Assembly: GCA_037447605.1 (NCBI GenBank)
Contig: CM074813.1
Span: forward strand, 2,614,644-2,678,558
Direction of reading: 5' to 3'
DNA length: 63,915 nt
From: Zygnema circumcarinatum
Lineage: Eukaryota > Streptophyta > Zygnematophyceae > Zygnematales > Zygnemataceae
The position numbers were made by a program, and so were the translations under genes. The notes below the pieces were generated by a model. That model was not told the DNA's origin and did no database searches. It saw only the letters and a list, made by a program, of their open reading frames with translations. The stretch's first letter is position 1. Every line of letters begins with the position of its first letter. Of this stretch, positions 1-15,462 are shown piece by piece.

Positions 1-219
1 TTTCCGTCCATTCCTCGTTCCCTCTCTCCCTCCTTCCCTCCTTTTCTCTCTCCCACCCGCACACCCCCGTCCTGGGTGCACAGCCTTCTATCATTTTCCC
101 AAATCTTTACCCCATTTTCAACCGGACTTTCCATACGTGTGCCTCTAAATCTCTCTACCCGTTCTTCTTTCACTCCAAAAACTAACTTATTTTTGCAATT
201 CGCTGCTGTTTAATTTCAG

Positions 220-424
220 GACTGGCAACCCCGTGTTCATGGTGATCGGGTTCATCGTGTTCGCATTCGCCACTGTGGGGGTCCTCCTCGTCATGGAGAC
301 GCTCAGCGCCTTCCTGCACGCCCTCCGTCTGCATTGGGTCGAGTTTCAGAACAAGTTCTACCAAGGGGACGGCTACAAGTTCGAACCCTTCTCATTCTCC
401 GGGCAAGCAGAGGAAGAAGAGTAG
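220..424 (+). CDS. VHA-a: V-type H+-ATPase subunit a, C-terminal exon (partial)
   Basis: This is the last exon of the membrane-bound a subunit of the vacuolar proton pump, which forms the proton half-channels of the Vo sector. The acceptor TTTAATTTCAG ends at 219 and the reading frame runs [10 protein letters not shown] to a TAG at 422-424. It holds the last transmembrane helix ([20 protein letters not shown]) followed by the family hallmark [20 protein letters not shown] and the tail YKFEPFSF, which matches plant VHA-a C-termini. An acidic EEEE end follows. The rest of the gene lies to the left of the window; bases 1-219 are CT-rich intron. The next gene has the same orientation and starts about 1.36 kb downstream. 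Confidence 0.93.
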
Positions 425-1101
425 TTCCATCTCCTCCGTTCCGTTAAGCGTGCAACGGATACTGCATGCGTAGGTTGTGCGCCGTCAGGCAGGCTGAAAT
501 TGGGGTGGGAATGTGTCAAATAGTAGGGGCCCGAAGATTGAAATTGAGAAAACAGATATTGTGATTTAATTTGTTTAGACTCTCAGCCCAAAAAAGCAGG
601 CTTGGTAAGTGCGTAGCCGATTCTCTGTGAGCAGAGCCCTCAACCCCACTTTCCCTCCATATGCTGCCAACGTTCTGCTTTGCTTATAGAAGAGAGAGGT
701 CCTTTCTTGGAAGGATTGGGTTAGGTTCGCAACGCACCCTTTAGGATGGGGCCGTAAAAGCATCTGTATGTATTTTCTTTAACTTTTTTTTTTCACAATG
801 TATGAGCAATCTTAAAGCGATGTGGATTGGGCATTGGTCTCAAGACGGCGATGCCAAAAAATCAGACAGAAATATTGGTCACACGACGATCGCAAGTCAA
901 AGTGCCTCAGACCGACGGTCAGCGGCGCACCATGGCCCAATCGGTGCGGCCAATTCACAAATCAACGGCCACGATCCGACCCAAGTGTCCCAAGCGCATG
1001 CGCATGGAAACTTGTCAAACTGCGAACAGAACAGTCTGCCAACTACAGATCCATGTTCATGGAACGACACAAAAGGCCTTTGGGTCAATGCGGAAATTCT
1101 G

Positions 1102-1300
1102 ACCGTCCGATCAAATTGGATACAATAATAACCGTCCGATCTAGTTGGATGAATTCCTCACCGTCCGATTAAACTGGCTGCAATCCTCACCGTCCGAGTG
1201 CCTGCTGCAATCTTGACCATCGGATCGATTCTTGACCGTCCGATAGAACTGGATGCAATTTTGACCGTCCGATCGAGCTGGAGTCGTCCGATCCACCAAT
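1102..1300. repeat. 29-bp minisatellite built on ACCGTCCGATC
   Basis: Seven tandem units begin at 1102, 1131, 1160, 1189, 1216, 1235 and 1264. Four are exactly 29 bp; the others are shortened to 19-27 bp. Each starts ACCGTCCGAT (once ACCATCGGAT), and most continue with a TGGATGCAAT-like half. The array ends next to CCAATCAGAGG at about 1297. It lies about 500 bp upstream of the UTR1 start codon. Confidence 0.85.
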
Positions 1301-1381
1301 CAGAGGCCGTCCAAAACGTGGCGCCCTCTCATAGGGACAGTTGACTTCAGGGACTTTGATTCTGTACGTACGTACGGACAT

Positions 1382-1399
1382 AAGTACGAATTCGTACTT
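1382..1399. promoter_or_regulatory. 18-bp perfect palindrome AAGTACGAATTCGTACTT
   Basis: This is a perfect inverted repeat with two GTAC cores, set in a stretch with further CGTACG repeats (1367-1430). GTAC is the core recognised by plant SBP/SPL and CRR1-type factors, so a regulatory role is possible. It lies about 390 bp upstream of the transporter start codon. Confidence 0.5.
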
Positions 1400-1787
1400 G
1401 TGTACGAACAGACTCATTGTACGAACGTCTCCCTCTTGAGCGGCGAAGGCGGTGAGCTCCGGCCATGGCGCCAGAAGGGAAGGGCCAATTTGTAAATTTT
1501 TTAGTAGGTAAAGCTTTGAACATCTGAATCTTAAGCTTATCTTTGTTCCAGGGTTCAGGGACAGGCCGGTCCACGTGGGCAGCAAGGGCTCAGAAAATCT
1601 GGCAGTCGCACTTGCAGGGTTTTGGAGAGTTTCAGCTCTCCGGCTGCTTCTGGGAACCGAAAAGGTCGAGTTTCAGAGGAATTTAGGGTTCATGGTTTTG
1701 GGTTTGTGAGCTTTCTGGGGTGCAGAATTCCCAGGCGGCCTGAGGGGGCTTGCCCTGCAACTTTAGGTTTCAAACTTTGGCGGTGAA

Positions 1788-4700
1788 ATGTCGAAGGGCC
1801 GGCAGGGGTTCAGCGCGGGGCAGGCGGCGCTGCTGGGGCTCTGCGTGGCGGGCATTTGGGCCTCGTACCTCACGCAGGGCGTTCTGCAGGAGGACTTGTA
1901 CGGCGAGGACCCGGGGAGAGGGAGGGAGGGGGAGGGAGGGGTGGGGGAGAGAGAGGGAGGGTGGGGGGGGGGAAGGTTGAGAGGAGAGAGGGAGGGGGGG
2001 AGGGAGGGAGGGAGGAGGGGAAAGAGAGAGAGGGAGGGAGGGTGGATGGGAGGAGGGAGGGTCGGTGGGAGGAGGGAGGGAGGGAGGGAATGCGGGGCGG
2101 TGGGGGAGAAGGGGAAGGAGGGAGAGAGGGGGAGGGAGAGGAAAGGTGGTTCTCAGTTTCAGGTAGTGATCCAATGGTGGATCTGCTGTGTGTTGCCTCG
2201 CTGAAGGAGAAGAGGAGGGAGAGAGCGTGTGGGTGTGTGTGAGAGAGTGAGAGATGGAGAGAGAGAAAGGGGGAGAGAGGTATTAGGGATTTTAGCTCAA
2301 TATTTGTGGAACTTCCTGAGAGTTGAGTGTCTGAGGGCATGGTGCCCATGTTTCTCTCTCTCAGCCTCTCCCTCTCTCTCTATCTCTCAAGCTACAAACC
2401 TCGTATTCAACCTTCACTTATTATTATTATTATTATTATTATTCACTTATTTGGAAAAATCTTAGGTCAGATAGAACTGTCGTTGATTTTCTCTTTAATT
2501 GGGGGGGCTGTTGGGGAGGGAGGCAGGTCCTTGAAGGAATTCGCTCCTGATGGAAAGCGATTTGAGCATTTGGCCTTCCTTAACCTTGCCCAGTGTGTTG
2601 TTTGCTTCGTATGGGCTGCTATCAGTGAGTCCTCGCCATCTCTCTCTCTCTCTTTTCCCCTCCCCCCTTTCGCTCTCCGTCCCCCTCCCCCTCCTCTTTC
2701 AATGTACACCCTTGTCCGCTCTTTTGTTAATCTCCGTGTATCAATATCCTCTTCCGAAAAGTATTCGCGACATCTTATCTTCTTTCAGGTTCGCCTATCC
2801 ATGAAACAAACGCTGTTCTTAAGTTTTCCCTCCCTGAACCGCAATGCATAAAGTCACCGCTTTGGCTGCAGTGCTCCTTTTTTGGAGAAATGAGGCGAAC
2901 TCGCAGCCTCCGGTGTATGCGTATTGGAGTCCGAGCGTTACAAACTCCATCGGACCCGCCTGCGGACTTATCGCATTGAAATACATCAGCTATCCTGCTC
3001 AGGTACTGCCAATGTTAGGTTTAGGGTTTTAGGCCAACAGAATGGGGAGTCTACATGGGAAAGTGGTGCATTCTCTCTTTCTCACTTTCACTCTCCCATT
3101 GTCTCTCTCCTCCTCTCTCTTGGCTTGCCTTTCCCCGGTTTGTAGAGAACGCGATATGCTTCTTATGCGGAGAATGACTCCACCTCTCTGTGCTATAAGT
3201 GGCCCTAAAAGTCCTCCAAACGTGGCCATAGAAGAAGTGCTGCCAAAGCTTTGACATTTAATTCGAATGTTGTACTTGCGGGGCATACAGGTCCTTGCCA
3301 AATCGTCAAAAATGATTCCAGGTAACAAAAGCTCCCCTTCGATTAATTTAACATGTATAAATAAGCATTTAAAACTCCAGTAACGAAAACATTAAAACTA
3401 GTTACGTCCCTCCCAACTTTCTGCCGTTGGCTCTCCTTTAGAACATTTAAGGAGCTCCGATGATGTAGCAGTAGCAAGACGCATCGGCGACATATCATCC
3501 GTCCTGCATTGGTGATGTCACGGGTGCCCGCAGTGATGTTGATGGGAGCCCTCATATATCGAGTGCACTACACCGTCCCGGAATACGTTTGCACTCTCCT
3601 TGTGGCGGGAGGTGTTTCCGTGTTCGCTCTGTTTAAGGTTAGTTCTACCTGACGGTTCTGTGCTGAATTTAGGATCAGTATTTAGATGTAGGAGAGGAAG
3701 GATCGACTTGGAAGTGAGAAGCGTGTGCTATGTCTTCGAAGATCAGGTGGGGAGGGGGAGTGTCAGAGGGAGCGTGAGGGAGGGAGTGAGAGGCGAGGAG
3801 GGGTGGGAAAGAGGGAAGTGTTGAGGAGTGAGAGAGAAAGAGAGAGGTGAGAAGGGAGGAGAAGAATCGAAAGCCAGTTTCCGTGTCGAGAGAGGTGAGG
3901 GCAAGGTCGGGAGGTAGGAGAGAGGAGGGAAGGGAGCTGAGGGGGCAAATGACAAAGGGTGAGAGAGAAGATCATGAGGACAAGATGTGGAGCATATGTC
4001 TGATGATGCCATGCATGCATGCATGCGCTTGCAGGGGTCCTCCAAAGCCAGCAGCCGCCTGGCCCATCCCAACGCTGCCATTGGCTACGCGCTGTGCTTC
4101 CTCAACCTCGGAATGGACGGCTTCACTAACGCCACGCAGGACTCCATTTCCAGAAAGTGAGTGCGATGACTCGTCTAGCTTACTCTCACCTGATATCAAT
4201 TGGCATACCTCGGGGGTTGAAATTTGGAAATGTAGAAGAAGCACTAAGTAATTATGTGTTTAAGGGAGCGAAGCCACCCTCAAGGGGTTAATGAACCAAA
4301 AGAGTCTAAACCCTGAACCAAACCCGAACACCGAAACCCCCTGCAACCTCTAAAACTTCAAAGCTCCTAAACCCCGAACCCTAAAGCCTGCAGAAAACCG
4401 ACCCAAATGTGCCTGTTGACCTCTCTCTCACTGGCCCTTTCTACATCTTCCAATGGCGTTCCGTGCGCTTCTATTTCCTTTCTGTATAGTTAGATAGTGT
4501 TCAAAACTAAGTATCTCCATCCTTTCTTAACTGTGTTCCATGTGGTTATGTGTGTATTTATCGTTGGATGGTGTGTATTTGCAGGTACCCCAAAACGAGT
4601 ACATATCACATGATGATGGGAATGAACTTTTGGGGGTCTCTCTACATGATAATATATATGTTCGCATGGCCCAATGGGGGGGGGTACGAAGCCGTCGAAT

Positions 4701-5050
4701 TTTGCCAGACCCATCCGAAGGCATTTTTTGACATTCTCATTTTCTGCCTCTGCGGTGCGATTGGGCAAAATTTCATTTTTATGACAATCAGCAATTTTGG
4801 GGCCTTGGCAAATACGACAATAACGACTACCCGCAAGTTTATGAGCATTTTGATTTCGGCTCTATGGACCGGAAATCCGTTGACCGTTGAACAGTGGTTT
4901 GGCGTTTTCATGGTTTTCAGCGGTCTGTCGTACCAAATCTATTTGAAGTGGCGGAGGGGTAAAAATAAGCATAAGTTGCGGAAAGAGGAGGGGGCGCAAA
5001 ACGGGGACTTAAATGGGGTAGAGACCAAGGGATCAAAAAAGGAGAGATGA
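1788..5050 (+). CDS. UTR1: UDP-galactose/UDP-glucose transporter, ER type (SLC35B1/HUT1 family)
   Basis: Seven exons join in phase: 1788-1897, 2527-2624, 2872-3002, 3291-3321 (31 nt), 3534-3637, 4035-4156 and 4585-5050, giving 353 aa (plant UTR1 proteins are about 330-350). It is a multi-pass nucleotide-sugar antiporter of the ER/Golgi. Family signatures in order are GIWASYLTQGVLQE, GKRFEHLAFLNLAQ, SIGPACGLIALKYISYPAQ, VLAKSSKMIPVMLMG, LAHPN...GYALCFLNLGMDG, NATQDSI, GQNFIFMTISNFGALANTT and GLSYQIYLKWR. The C-terminus ends KKER, a KKXX-type dilysine ER-retrieval signal. The start codon is the first in-frame ATG before the conserved first helix. Intron 1 (1898-2526) is a purine-rich GGGA tract plus a (TTA)n run, and intron 2 starts GTGAGT followed by CT repeats. 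Confidence 0.93.
1905..2150. repeat. GGGA/GA purine tract in UTR1 intron 1
   Basis: An almost uninterrupted G+A strand starts within about 15 nt of the intron 1 donor at 1898 and fills the first 250 bases of the intron. A (TTA)n run at 2417-2445 lies in the same intron. Confidence 0.85.
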
Positions 5051-5928
5051 CTCCCCACGTGGCTTGACTTAGTTAAAAGTTGACTTTGAGATGCGATGAT
5101 TCTTTTGTGCGTCGTAGGTAATCTACGTGCACTGCGAACTAGTGAAACTGAATTGACATCTCTCACATAGAAATTGCATGGATTGATTCTTTCCCTCTAT
5201 TTCTTCATTGTTGAAATTTGGATGTGTTTGTTCGAGAATTGAAGTGGTTTCTGTAATATGCTCAATGGATTACGGAGTCAGCCCTGTTGTTCCATTCTCG
5301 CCTCTCTCCCGTTCTCTACGACTTCCTCTCCCTCCCCTCTTGTTCTCCCAGTCTCAGTTCCTCATGTTTTCCCCTTCTTCTCCTTCCCACTCTAAGCCCC
5401 TCTGCCTCCCCCCTCCCCCTCAACCCTTCCTCAGCCTCTCCCCCCTCCGGCTTTCGGCTCCACCCTTTCCAACTGCACATCTTACATCAAGCAACGAATT
5501 CTGCTTAAGTGGCACTTTCTGAAAAGTAAAAAACATTTCGAGACCACTTTTATTCACTGTACGGAAAATGGAGCTTAGAGTCTCAAAACCCTAAACTCTA
5601 GTGCCCTTCCCAAACCACTTTAAAGGGCACCGCATCCATATTATGGGTTGCTTTTTTCTCCTATTCTCAAATTCTATTGGTACTTTTCACAATGGCCAAA
5701 TCTCCACTATTGGAACTGACCCGCATTTGGACACAGAACGGAACAAAACCTCGAGTCTGTTCTATGCCGCTGCTTATTATCCAGAGTCAACCTGAATGGC
5801 TTTATTCTTTCAAAGAATTTTCTAATTTTTAAGGGATCCGTTTTTTAATTATTTTCATATGGCCTCCATACTCCTCCTTATATCCCTATACCAATTATTT
5901 TATCTACCTTTTCCACAATCCCATTTTC
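5051..5928. other. Convergent 3' intergenic region
   Basis: This separates the UTR1 stop (+) from the stop of the katanin-like gene (-). It contains a CT-rich stretch (5285-5470) and AT-rich sequence. I see no coding or RNA gene. Confidence 0.6.
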
Positions 5929-10955
<5,027 letters not shown>

Positions 10956-11904
10956 CTGGTAAAAAAAAAAAAAAAAAGGTCAAAGAAGAGGAGGAGAAGT
11001 GGGGGCGTAGAGGGCTAAAATTTGATGATAAATTGGAGCAAAAAAATTAAAAAGAATTCACAACTGAATTTTCTTGAAAGCCTTGGGGTATAAATACTGC
11101 ATTACGGATTCAGCTCTAGCGAACTTGCATACATAGAAACAGTACAGCGCATACCGTAATGCAAGTCGGAAAAAATGACGACTTTGAAATTTCCATTTTT
11201 TGAAAAAGCCAACGGAAGCTTAATTTTCGCGCGTACAGTAGTTCCTGAAAATTCCGAACACCCCATTTATATCCCAACCCCAATAATCTTTTTTGACAAT
11301 TTCCTTTTCGCGCCATTTCTTATGGGCTTAAGAAATTAGAGAACGAATTGCAAAAGCGAGGCTGGTTCTTTTAGGATCAAATTGCTGCAAAAAAAAAAAA
11401 AGGGTGGCAAAAAACCTTGAAAGAGAAAGGCGAGGAGGCAGAAGAAGTTGAGAAGTAAAAATAATCCCATTTTCCAGGCAGGCCTGCTTCGAACCGCCCA
11501 AAAAGATCGACGTAAAATAAAAAAAAATGAGTGAGAGGGATGAGAGAGAGAGAGAGTGGGAGAGAGTGTGTGTGTGTGAGAGAGAGAGTGTGTGAGAGAA
11601 AGAGAGTGTGTGTGAGGGAGAGTGTGTGTGAGGGAGAGTGTGTGTGAGGGAGAGTGTGTGTGTGAGAGAGAGTGTGTGTGTGAGAGAGTGTGAGAGAGAG
11701 AGAGTGTGTGTGTGAGAGAGAGAGAGAGTGTGAGTGTGAGAGAAAGAGAGTGAGAGAGAGAGTGAGCGTGTGAGGGAGAGAGTGTGTGTGTGAGAGAGAG
11801 AAAGAGGGGGAGGGAGAGATGGAGAAGAAAAGGAAATGAGAGTATGAAATGTAAGAAACAAACTGAAACCTCGAAAAGGAGCAGAGGGGCGAGGGCGCTC
11901 ACAG

Positions 11905-12720
11905 AACCCTGAACCCTTAAACCCTAAAGCCCATGTACGGACCCTAAGCCCTTCAATCATAAACCCTTCAATTAAACTCTAAAGTGTTAAATAGCCCTTG
12001 AACCTTAAACCCTAAAGTTTATGTACGGACCCGAACCCTAAAGCCTTAAGTAAGCCCTAGACCCTTAAACCCTTAAGCCCTTAATAAAATCCTAAACTGT
12101 TAAATTGCCCTTGACCCTTAAACCCTAAAGCCAATGTACGGACCCTATGCCCTTAAACCCTTAAGCCCTTGATAAAACCCTACGCCCTTGAATATGCCCT
12201 CAACCCTTAAACCCTGCAGCCAATGTACCGACCCTAAGCCCTTAAACCCGAAAGCCTTAAGTAAGCCCTAGACCCTTAAACCCTTAGCCCTTAATAAAAT
12301 CCTAAACTGTTGAATTGCCCTTGACCCTTAAACCCTAAAGCCAATGTACGGACCCTAGGCCCTTAAACCCTAAAGCCTAAAGTAAGCCCTAGACCCTTAA
12401 ACCCTTAAGCCCTTCATAAAACCCCACGCCCTTGAATAAGCCCTTAACCCCTTAAGCCCTTCATAAAACCCCACGCCCTTGAATAAGCCCTTAACCCTTA
12501 AACCCTAAAGCCAATGTACCGACCCTAAGCTCTAAAACCCTAAAGCCTTAAGTAAGCCCTAGACCCTTAAACCCTTAAACCCATAAGCCCTTGATAAATC
12601 CCTAAACCCTTGAAAAAGCCCTTAACCCTTAAACCCTAAAGCCTTTGATAAAACCCTACGTGCTTAAATGAACCTTACACCTTTTTAAACCCTGAACCCC
12701 TCAAAGCCGTTAAACCCTGT
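11905..12720. repeat. Telomere-derived satellite with higher-order structure
   Basis: Degenerate CCCTAAA/CCCTTAAA units form a higher-order array. A marker (AATGTACGGACCCTA and one- or two-base variants) recurs at about 11932, 12023, 12134, 12224, 12344 and 12513, a spacing of roughly 90-170 bp. Weaker CCCTAAA units continue to 12890. Confidence 0.85.
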
Positions 12721-12889
12721 CGACCCGCTCACTTTAGAGCTCTATTTGCCGTTTTGAACTTAAACCCTAATTTTTTTGGGCCCTGAACCCCTCGCACTGA
12801 AAAGACCCTAAAACCCTGACATCCCGTATCCCGAAAACCCTAAGCCCCGCGAAAACGACAACCTTAAACCCTAAACCCTTTCGATCCAG

Positions 12890-15462
12890 TTCACACTGAC
12901 ATTGCAGTGGGAACGCGGACAAATTCAGCCCACTTAGCGGAACTCATCCGGTGTGAACACACCGGAGGAGACCTGTCCCCTCCGCCCGCCACGTGGCATC
13001 GCCTTATCGAGGCACGAAACTTTTAGGCAGTGAGCGTCGTCCGTATGTTCCGTACATACGTTCGTACAGGTGTCCGAAAATGTGGGTGTACGGACCACTG
13101 AAGTTAGGGAGGGGTGATTTTTTGGCTCTGTTCAAAAATCGTGACCTCAAATTTGCAAAACGATCATGTGTTTTTGTTTGGACTTTAAAATTCGCTAATT
13201 TTGTCGCAAGGGGGCTTGTCTCCATGTGGGCCGGCGGCCTTCGACGTCGTCCGAGGTGTGTCGACATCGGCACTTGCAGGAGAGATCAGCAGATTCCGCC
13301 ACGTGGGCACACGCAATCCCGAAGGCCACGCGCCGCCCGCAAGCGGACAAAAGGGTGCCGCCGTGTGAACGCATTTTTCGAACGTTCTCCGCCGCTCAGT
13401 CCCCGTCGTTTATCGTGTCCGGGATTCGCGGTCCACGTGGGGAGCCGCAGCAGTCAAGTATGATCGCCTGCCACGTGGCTTGCGTGATCCGAACAGACGA
13501 ATCCTTGTCGCGTCACGTATCAACCGACCTTTTGTCCGTTAGCGCCGGGGTAATGCGGTCGGCATCTTGCACCACTTGTCCCACGCGCCAAGGAGATGCC
13601 ACGTGGGCCTGGCCGCGGCCGTACACGTGGTGGCCGCTGCGGCATTTATGGCGCGCCGAGGGGGGACTCAAATTGACTCGAGGCGGGTTCCCCGCTGGAG
13701 GGAGCGGGCGGGCGGGCGCATTTATGGCGGCCTGGGCGGGCGGAGGATCCGATCGGATCACGCTACGTGGCAGGGCGTACTTTATCGGGCAGCAGGGGGA
13801 ATGTTTTGGGTGGCTGCCCTTGAGGTAAAGGAAGCGGCCGGGAGTTAATGGCCGTTGAACGCGCCAGAGGACACCGCCGCGGTCATCATGATCCAGACGA
13901 TGGAAAAAAAAAAAAACAAGGGGGGGTGGGGAAAGGGGTGGGGGATCGAACTAATTAAGGAATATCGAGAAGGCCACTGACGGGACGCGCCCGGACCGGA
14001 CGGACGTTCCGGGTCTCCCAGAAAACGGGACTCCGAAATTCCGGCGCATGGAACGACCAGCGAACTTCCTCGAAGAAAGGGGTCCTCGAGGAGACCGTAC
14101 GGCCGAAATGGGACCCGAGAGGTCCTTGAGCCCGACGTGGCAGCCCATGATTGGTCAAAAATTTGGCTTCGGAGAAATATTCGCAAAATGTGGAATCCAA
14201 ATTCCGTTCGGTCGTTGCTCCGGACCGTTCGGTTGCGCCACGTCAGCCCCGATCCGGATCCGGAGCAAACGAAAGCGAAATGTACGGACCACGCGACTGC
14301 GCGTTCGCAAAACGACAAAAGTAGTCGTTGCAAATTCCGTTTTCCGCCGCTCCGCGGTTCGCGGCCCCGGGCGGCGGTCGTTGGCGCGTTCCTCAGGTCT
14401 GAGGGGGGGGATTTTGTCTCTTTGTCCTCACCGGGACCACTAATCGTACGGACGTGCCGGCGCGCACTCATTTTCGTACAAATCCGTGCCGACATTGTTC
14501 TGTCGCGTAGCTGTAATCGCCGCTCAATACTGACGGACTACCTCACGTGGCAAATGCCCATTGGTAGCGCATTTAATGGAACCATACGGTCAGGTCTGGC
14601 CCTGACGCCCTCTGCAACTTGGCCAGGCCGCCGCTTCAAGGCCCACAGCCAACCTCTATGCGCCACGTGTAGAACTTTACTACGTGGCGAATTTCTATTG
14701 GAGGTCCCGTCAGTGTGGTCCCGTCCCGAAGACCCTGAACCCCGCCCGCATCAGTTTCCCGCCCGCATCATTTCGCATTAAATGGGCTGTACCTTCGGGG
14801 CCGCGTTGACCGCCGGACGGCGCCTCTTTGACTCGAGCAAATCGTTTCCGCTCCCTGCCCGAAAAAAAATATAAAAAGAATTTCGGCATTGATCGCACCA
14901 TCAAATGGGCGCGGACAAAACCCCACACGGAAACCCTACGAAAAAAACCACAAAACTGTCCCCAGCCAATAGAAATCGTCCTTTACCCGTGCCAAAGCTC
15001 CTTTCTAGCCCTGTGACGTCACAGTCTCGTCGCCGCCTTTATCACGAGTCCCGCGTTGCGACAAAACGACCACGTCACGACCCCCCCGGCGAGGCCCGCC
15101 CGTCACGTGGCGCGTGGCCGCGCTGGCTCCCGCGGGCTGCCCGAAAGAAAACAAAAAGTTTGGCGCGGGACGGCGGGGACGAGCCAAGGGCCGGCCGGCG
15201 CGGCGGCGGCAGCAGACAGGAGGCGCATTGGCGATACGATACGGTACGATACGATACGGCGAGGTTACGCCAGCCGCTTATAGCGCCCAGAGGACCCTCC
15301 GACCCCACATCAGCGCCTGACAGGGGGGAGGGAGAGGGAGAGGGAGAGACCAAGAGGGAGAGACCAAGAGGGAGAGACCAAAAGGGAGAGAAAAAAAGAG
15401 AGAGTCAGGAAGTGAGAGATAGGGAGAAAGAGAGAGAGTGGGAGGAAGGGAGAGAGGGAGAG
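12890..15462 (+). promoter_or_regulatory. R2R3-MYB upstream region, G-box rich
   Basis: No gene is seen in this 2.5-kb GC-rich stretch. Perfect CCACGTGG boxes lie at 13299, 13433, 13471 and 13599, with further ACGTGG cores to about 15102 and GTACGGA motifs at about 13081, 14095, 14282 and 14447. A TATA-like AATATAAAAA lies at 14869-14878, an E2F-like TTTGGCGCGGG near 15160, and a GATAC microsatellite at 15233-15258. A GA-rich leader (15310-15460) precedes the start codon. Confidence 0.6.

Larger units (their letters stand above)
425..1787. other. Intergenic: VHA-a 3' flank and UTR1 promoter
   Basis: No gene is visible here. It holds the 3' flank of VHA-a, a 29-bp minisatellite (1102-1285, listed separately), an 18-bp perfect palindrome (1382-1399), a CCACGTGG G-box near 1570 and the probable 5' leader of the transporter. 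Confidence 0.6.
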
